From Streptomyces xanthophaeus (lineage in GTDB: Bacteria; Actinomycetota; Actinomycetes; Streptomycetales; Streptomycetaceae), in NCBI RefSeq assembly GCF_000725805.1, contig NZ_JOFT01000026.1, positions 62,001 through 126,000 of the forward strand: 64,000 nucleotides of DNA, read 5' to 3'. Position numbers and translations under genes: made by a program. Positions 59,523 to 64,000 of the stretch are shown one piece after another; within the stretch, counting starts at the first letter, position 1, and each line of letters begins with the position of its first letter. The notes beneath the pieces were generated by a model. That model saw nothing but the letters and a program-made list of their open reading frames with translations, was not told the DNA's origin and did not search any database.

Positions 59523-60320
59523 CTACAGCGCCCGCCGGGCCGCGGCGATCGCCTCCGGGTCCCAGCCCGGACGGGGTACGGACGCCAGCAGCAACCGGGT
59601 GTACGGATGCCCGGGCGCGGCCAGCACCTCCTGCGTACCGCCCTGTTCGACCACGGCCCCGTGCCGCATCACCACGATCGCGTCGGTCACGCACCGCACC
59701 ACCCCGAGGTCGTGCGTGATGAAGAGGAAGCCGATCCGGGTCTGCTCCCTGATGTCGGCCAGCAGGTTGAGGATCTGGGCCTGCACGGAGACGTCGAGCG
59801 CGGCCACCGCCTCGTCCAGGATCAGCACGGCCGGTTCGACGGCGAGGGCCCGGGCGATGGCGACGCGCTGGCGCTGGCCGCCGGAGAGACTGCGGGGCAG
59901 GGCGTCGGCGGCCCGGGTGCCCAGACCCACCTGGTCGAGCAGTTCCCGGATGCGCTTGGCGTGGTCGCGGCCGGGGAAGTGCAGGCGCAGGGTCTCGTGC
60001 AGGACCGCCTCGACACTGGTGCGCGGGTCGAGGGAGAGGTACGGGTCCTGGAAGACCATCTGGACCTCGCGGGCACGGGCCAGCCGTGCGGCCCGGCCGC
60101 GGGCGCCCCCGGTCCGGGGCCGGCCGCGGACCAGGACCTCTCCGCCGTCGGCGCTCTCCAGGCCGACGACGATGCGGGCCGTGGTCGTCTTGCCGGATCC
60201 CGACTCCCCCACGATGCCCAGCGATCCGCCCTCGGGGAGGGCGAAGGACACGTCGTCCACCGCCCGGACGGCCCCGAAGGAGCGCCGCAGGCCCTTGACC
60301 TCCAGTACGTTCTCAGGCAT
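59523..60320 (-). CDS. Peptide/nickel-type ABC ATPase (DppF/OppF-like)
   Basis: 265 residues from ATG 60320-60318, overlapping the previous gene by 8 bases. Walker A is GESGSGKTTT, the Q-loop lies in VQMVFQDPYLSLDPR (typical of DppF), the signature is [14 protein letters not shown], Walker B is LILDEAVAALD and the switch is ITHDLGVVRCV. It is slightly short: the C-terminal oligopeptide-transporter cysteine extension is absent. It is the last gene of the five-gene importer operon, and converges with the TetR gene. Confidence 0.87.
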   Translation of the reverse strand: MPENVLEVKGLRRSFGAVRAVDDVSFALPEGGSLGIVGESGSGKTTTARIVVGLESADGGEVLVRGRPRTGGARGRAARLARAREVQMVFQDPYLSLDPRTSVEAVLHETLRLHFPGRDHAKRIRELLDQVGLGTRAADALPRSLSGGQRQRVAIARALAVEPAVLILDEAVAALDVSVQAQILNLLADIREQTRIGFLFITHDLGVVRCVTDAIVVMRHGAVVEQGGTQEVLAAPGHPYTRLLLASVPRPGWDPEAIAAARRAL

Positions 60321-61308
60321 CGACGGCGCTCCCTTCGAGCAGGTCGCTGTGGTGACAGGCGGCGCGGTGCTCCGGCCGGTCCGGGGCCGCGGTCGGCAGC
60401 GGGGCCCGCTGGTCGCAGACCTCCGTGGCGAGCGGGCAGCGGGCAGCGAAGGCGCAGCCGTGCAGGGCTTCCCGCAGGTCCGGCGGCTGGCCCTGGATGG
60501 CGGCGAGCCTGCCCCGGGGTCCCTCCATCCGGGGGGTGGAGGCGAGCAGGGCGGCGGTGTACGGGTGCCGGGGGTGCGTGAAGAGGGCCTCGGCGGGGCC
60601 GGTCTCCACGATCCGCCCGGCGTACATGACGTGGACGCGGTCACTGATGGCGGCGGCGAGTTCGAGGTCGTGGGTGACGAACAGCAGGCCGGTGCCGAAG
60701 CGTTCGCGGAGCGCGGCCAGCAGGGCGATCACCTCGGCCTGGCTGGTGACGTCCAGTGCGGTGGTGGGCTCGTCGGCCAGCAGGAGCACGGGGTCTCCCA
60801 TGAGGGCCGCCGCGATCACGACGCGCTGGAGCATGCCGCCGGAGACCTGGCCGGGGTACTTGCGCAGGACGGACTCGTCCAGGCCGACGGCCCGCAGGAG
60901 TTCGACGGCCCGGGCGGTGGCCTGCGTCCGGCCCGCCGCCCCGGTGAGCAGGACGCTCTCGGTGAGGAAGTCACCGATGCGGCGCAGCGGGTTGACGGCG
61001 GCGCGCGGGTCCTGGAAGACCATGGCGACCGTTCCCGCGCGTACGTCGCGCAGCCGGCCGGTGTCCATGGCGAGCACGTCCTCGCCGGCCACCCGTACCG
61101 CGCCTTCGACGACGGCGCCGGGCGGCAGCAGGCCCAGCGCGCTGCGGGAGGTGAGGGTCTTGCCGGAGCCGGACTCGCCGACGAGGGCGACGGTCTCGCC
61201 CGCGCCGACGGTGAGGTCGACGCCGTCGAGGACGGGCCGGGCGGTGCCGGGCAGGGTGACGCGCAGCCCCTGGATGTCGAGCGTGTGCGCGGGTCGCGTC
61301 GATGTCAT
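60313..61308 (-). CDS. Peptide/nickel-type ABC ATPase (DppD/OppD-like)
   Basis: 331 residues from ATG 61308-61306, with AGGAG upstream. Walker A is GESGSGKTLT, the Q-loop lies in AMVFQDPRAAVNPLR, the signature is VSGGMLQRVVIAAA, Walker B is LLADEPTTALD and the switch is VTHDLELAAAI. The C-terminal oligopeptide extension with cysteines (CAFAARCPLATEVC, about 287-300) is present, as in DppD/OppD. The ATP-site partner is the DppF-like product downstream. Confidence 0.88.
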   Translation of the reverse strand: MTSTRPAHTLDIQGLRVTLPGTARPVLDGVDLTVGAGETVALVGESGSGKTLTSRSALGLLPPGAVVEGAVRVAGEDVLAMDTGRLRDVRAGTVAMVFQDPRAAVNPLRRIGDFLTESVLLTGAAGRTQATARAVELLRAVGLDESVLRKYPGQVSGGMLQRVVIAAALMGDPVLLLADEPTTALDVTSQAEVIALLAALRERFGTGLLFVTHDLELAAAISDRVHVMYAGRIVETGPAEALFTHPRHPYTAALLASTPRMEGPRGRLAAIQGQPPDLREALHGCAFAARCPLATEVCDQRAPLPTAAPDRPEHRAACHHSDLLEGSAVDA

Positions 61309-62159
61309 CGGGTTCTCCTGGCTACACGGTCGGCCCACCGCTCGCCGACCACGTTGAAGGCGACCACGGTCAGCACGATGAAGGCGCAGGGCAGCACCGC
61401 GGACAGCGGGTAGCCGTGCTGGACGGCGGTCTGCCCGTCGAAGACCATGCGGCCCCAGTCGGGGGTGAGTGCGGGGACGCCGAGCCCGAGGAAGGACAGT
61501 CCGGCGAGGTCCATCAGGGCGTAGCCGAAGTTGACGGTGGACTGGGCGAGGACGACGGGGGCGATGTTGGGCAGGACGTGGCGCAGGCAGATCTGCAGGG
61601 CCGAGTGCCCCTGGACCTGGTAGGCGCTGACGTACGGGCGGGCGCGTTCGGCCAGGACCAGCGAGCGGGTCAGGCGGCTGACGTAGGGCAGGTAGGCGAC
61701 GGCGAGGGCGATGACGGGGGCCAGCAGGCCCTCGCCGTAGACCGAGATGATCAGGATGGCGAGGAGCATGCCGGGGAAGGCGAAGACGAGCTCCGTGCTG
61801 CGGGACAGGACGGAGTCGAGCCAGCCGCCCCGCCAGGCGGCGGCCATGCCGATGGCGATGCCGGCGACGGTGGAGAAGACGACGACGCCCAGCGGGCCGA
61901 GCAGGGAGGTGCGCGCGCCCAGCAGCAGCCGGGAGAGGGTGTCGCGGCCGGCGGCGTCCACGCCGAGCGGGTGCGCGGCGGAGGGTCCGGCGAGGGCGTT
62001 GCCCAGATCGACGGCGTTGGGGTCGTGGGGCACCAGCCAGGGGGCGAGCAGGGCGGCGAGGACCACGAGGGCGACGAGGCCCAGGCAGACGAGGTGGAGC
62101 GGGGAACCGGTGGCGCGGATCCGGGAGAGGCCCGGGCGGCGCGTCAGGACGGCGGTCAT
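61305..62159 (-). CDS. Peptide/nickel-type ABC permease (DppC/OppC-like)
   Basis: 284 residues from ATG 62159-62157, coupled by ATGA on both sides. Features: HPLGVDAAGRDTLSRLLLGARTSL (in part), the loop SALQICLRHVLPNIAPVVLAQS (in part) contacting the ATPases, and LSFLGLGVPALTPDWGRM. It forms the membrane channel with the DppB-like protein. Typical substrates of the family are di- and oligopeptides or nickel chelates; the exact one is not evident. Confidence 0.87.
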   Translation of the reverse strand: MTAVLTRRPGLSRIRATGSPLHLVCLGLVALVVLAALLAPWLVPHDPNAVDLGNALAGPSAAHPLGVDAAGRDTLSRLLLGARTSLLGPLGVVVFSTVAGIAIGMAAAWRGGWLDSVLSRSTELVFAFPGMLLAILIISVYGEGLLAPVIALAVAYLPYVSRLTRSLVLAERARPYVSAYQVQGHSALQICLRHVLPNIAPVVLAQSTVNFGYALMDLAGLSFLGLGVPALTPDWGRMVFDGQTAVQHGYPLSAVLPCAFIVLTVVAFNVVGERWADRVARRTR

Positions 62160-63115
62160 GCGGCGGCCTTCCTGGATCCGAGGGCGACCCGGGGGTCGAC
62201 CAGGGGCAACAGCAGGTCGACGACCAGGTTCACGGCCATGAAGAGCGCGACGATGATCAGGGAGATCGCCTGGACGGTCGGGAAGTCCTTGGTGGTGGTG
62301 GACAGTTCGAGGAGCTGGCCGATTCCGCCGATGCTGAAGGCGGTCTCGACGAGGACGGTGCACACCAGGAGGGTGGAGACGATCAGGCCGCCGGTGGTGA
62401 GGACCGTTCCGAGGGAGTTGCGGAAGACGTGGCGGCGGATGACCTGGCGTTCGGGGACACCGCGGCTGCGGGCGACGGTGACGTGCTCGCTGTCGAGGGC
62501 TTCGAGCATCGCGGAGCGGGTGACGCGGGCGAGCATGCCGATCAGGTAGAGCGCCAGGGCGACCGCCGGGAGGGCGAGGTGCCAGAGCATGTCGCCGAGG
62601 CCGTCGCCGGCGCCGCTGCTGGGGAACCAGCCGAGCTGGACGGCGAACAGTCCCTGGAGCAGGACGGCCGCGACGAAGGACGGGGTGCCGACGGCGAACG
62701 TGGTGGTGACGAGGACGGCCGCATCGGTGGATCCGCCGCGGACGGCGGCGATCCGGCCCAGCAGCAGGCCGACCACCACGACCACGACGAGGGCCATGGT
62801 GATCAGCAGCAGGGTGACGGGAAGCCGGTCCGCGAGGAGGCGCGAGACGTCGGTGCGGTAGGTGATCGAGCGCCCGAAGTCCCCGTGCAGCATGTCCCCG
62901 AGCCAGCGGAGGTAGCGGACGAGGAAGGGGTCGTCCAGGTGGTACTGGGCGTTGATCGAGGCGAGTGCCTCCGGGGAGGCCGACCGGCCGGCGAGCAGGA
63001 AGCTCGCCGGGCTGCCGGGCGCCAGGTACACGGCCCCGAAGACCGCGAACGAGGCGACGAAGAGGGTGGCGGCCATTTCTGCCACCCGTCGTACGGCGAA
63101 GCGCAGGAAACTCAC
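62156..63115 (-). CDS. Peptide/nickel-type ABC permease (DppB/OppB-like)
   Basis: 319 residues from GTG 63115-63113, coupled by GTGA to the binding-protein gene. Features: FAVRRVAEMAATLFVASFAVFGAVYLAPGSP (in part), QYHLDDPFLVRYLRWLGDMLHGDFGRSI (in part) and ARSRGVPERQVIRRHVFRNSLGTVLT (in part), plus a final VDLLLPLVDPRVAL. The layout of six helices is that of DppB/OppB. Confidence 0.87.
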   Translation of the reverse strand: MSFLRFAVRRVAEMAATLFVASFAVFGAVYLAPGSPASFLLAGRSASPEALASINAQYHLDDPFLVRYLRWLGDMLHGDFGRSITYRTDVSRLLADRLPVTLLLITMALVVVVVVGLLLGRIAAVRGGSTDAAVLVTTTFAVGTPSFVAAVLLQGLFAVQLGWFPSSGAGDGLGDMLWHLALPAVALALYLIGMLARVTRSAMLEALDSEHVTVARSRGVPERQVIRRHVFRNSLGTVLTTGGLIVSTLLVCTVLVETAFSIGGIGQLLELSTTTKDFPTVQAISLIIVALFMAVNLVVDLLLPLVDPRVALGSRKAAA

Positions 63116-64000
63116 TGGCCGGCCCCCACGTCGGCGGCCCACGGGTAGTACATGTACGAGATCGTGGTGGGCGCCCCGGTGATCCGCTTGCCCATGAACA
63201 GTGCGGTCGGCCATTCGGCCACGGGGATCCACAGGAGCTGCTCGGACGCGTGGTGCTGGAGCTTCGCCTCGATCTCCATCCGCTCCTCGGCGGGGTAGAC
63301 GGCGGCGGCCCGGTCGACGAGCTCGTCGTACTGGGGGTCGCTGTATCCGGCGAAGTTCATGTAGGCGCCGGTCTTGAAGTTCGACAGCAGGTCGAGCGGG
63401 TCGGTGATCGAGTCGTAGTAGGTGAGCGGGAACATGTCGATGCCCTCGCGGGCCTCGGGGTCGGTGAACAGCGCGGTGAAGGCGTTGGGGGCGATGGTCT
63501 TGAGCCGGATGTCCAGGCCGATCCGGGTGCCTGCGGCCTGGACGGCGGTGGCGAGGAGGGAGACGTCCTGGCCTATGGAGCTGGTGGCCATGGTCAGGGT
63601 CTTGCCGGTGGCCCCGGCCTCCTTGATCAGGGCCTTGGCCTGCTCGATGTCCTGGCCGGTGGGCGGCAGCCCGTCGAAGGCGGTCTTGAGGGTGTGCTCG
63701 GGCGCTGCGGCCCAGGCGGCGCGGGTGGTGAGGGAGTTGGTGGCGGTGCCCGCGCCGGCGAGTCCGGCCTTGACGAAGCCGGTGCGGTCGAGCGCCAGGG
63801 ACAGGGCCCGGCGGACGCGGACGTCGCCGAGGGGGCCCTCCATGTCGGTGACGTTGACGTTGACGGTGCTCAGGCCCTCGCCGAAGTAGAGGGTGCCGGT
63901 GCCGCTGTCGCGCAGGCGGGCGTAGCTCTCGGTGGGGATCAGGTAGCCGCCGTCGACCTCCCCGCTGAGCAGGGCGTTGGTGCGGGCCGAGGGGTCGGTC
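63112..64000 (-). CDS. Peptide/nickel-type ABC binding protein, 5' end outside window
   Basis: The frame is open to the window edge, so the N-terminus and signal peptide are missing. About 295 residues are visible. Family-5 SBP features: GEVDGGYLIPTESYARL near the visible start, VNVNVTDMEGPLGDVRVRRALSLALDRTGFV (in part), a typical SBP5 segment, then GQDIEQAKALIKEAG and the late ERMEIEAKLQHHASEQLLWIPVAEW (in part). It captures the substrate for the DppBCDF-like importer encoded next. Confidence 0.87.
   Translation of the reverse strand, partial: TDPSARTNALLSGEVDGGYLIPTESYARLRDSGTGTLYFGEGLSTVNVNVTDMEGPLGDVRVRRALSLALDRTGFVKAGLAGAGTATNSLTTRAAWAAAPEHTLKTAFDGLPPTGQDIEQAKALIKEAGATGKTLTMATSSIGQDVSLLATAVQAAGTRIGLDIRLKTIAPNAFTALFTDPEAREGIDMFPLTYYDSITDPLDLLSNFKTGAYMNFAGYSDPQYDELVDRAAAVYPAEERMEIEAKLQHHASEQLLWIPVAEWPTALFMGKRITGAPTTISYMYYPWAADVGAGQ

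Overview
The window is high-GC actinobacterial DNA from a Streptomyces or close relative. The evidence is an intact SapB (ram) locus at 22.9-29.9 kb with a near-canonical RamS precursor and a TTA codon in ramR, GTG starts, many ATGA/GTGA stop-start overlaps, and hairpin terminators without T-tracts. No rRNA, tRNA, CRISPR array, insertion sequence or phage gene was seen.

Left part (0-13.7 kb): a partial PAP2 phosphatase, an MFS transporter, a secreted SurE-like nucleotidase, a frameshifted secreted carboxylesterase and a small secreted protein. A tightly coupled five-gene operon (6126-13651) follows: a PaaK-like adenylating enzyme, an MFS transporter, a two-domain GNAT, a LuxE-like acyl-protein synthetase and a LuxC acyl-CoA reductase fused to a second PaaK-like domain. 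It resembles the fatty-acid reductase of lux operons without luciferase, and looks like a pathway making an aldehyde- or alcohol-derived, exported small molecule. A strong terminator and a caspase-like protein lacking its histidine follow.

Metal island (14.6-21.9 kb): a divergent MFS exporter and a six-gene operon (siderophore-type lipoprotein, FecCD permease, ATPase, DUF364-like protein, PduX-like GHMP kinase, cysteine-synthase-like PLP enzyme) flank a Fur/Zur-like box. The set suggests a small, non-NRPS metallophore built from a phosphorylated hydroxy-amino acid, together with its uptake and export.

ram locus (22.9-29.9 kb): ramR converges on ramC-ramS-ramA-ramB, which makes and exports the class III lanthipeptide SapB needed for aerial growth. 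A small Rpf-like secreted cell-wall hydrolase gene lies beside it.

Sulfur-scavenging island (30.1-55.6 kb): two minus-strand operons and a plus-strand set encode five luciferase-like FMN monooxygenases, a flavin reductase, an Ssu-type ABC importer, two polar-amino-acid/cystine-type importers (one split across strands), a fused double ABC exporter, an aldo/keto reductase and a GNAT. Three short cysteine-containing leader peptides (40022-40126, 41685-41765, 45270-45347) precede minus-strand units here. Two have leaderless promoter geometry, and one ends in three TGT cysteine codons before its stop, implying cysteine-responsive attenuation.

Right end (55.6-64 kb): a HEAT-repeat protein, a Tat-exported agmatine-deiminase-family protein divergent from a TetR regulator with a palindromic operator, and a five-gene Dpp/Opp-type peptide/nickel importer whose binding-protein gene runs off the window.
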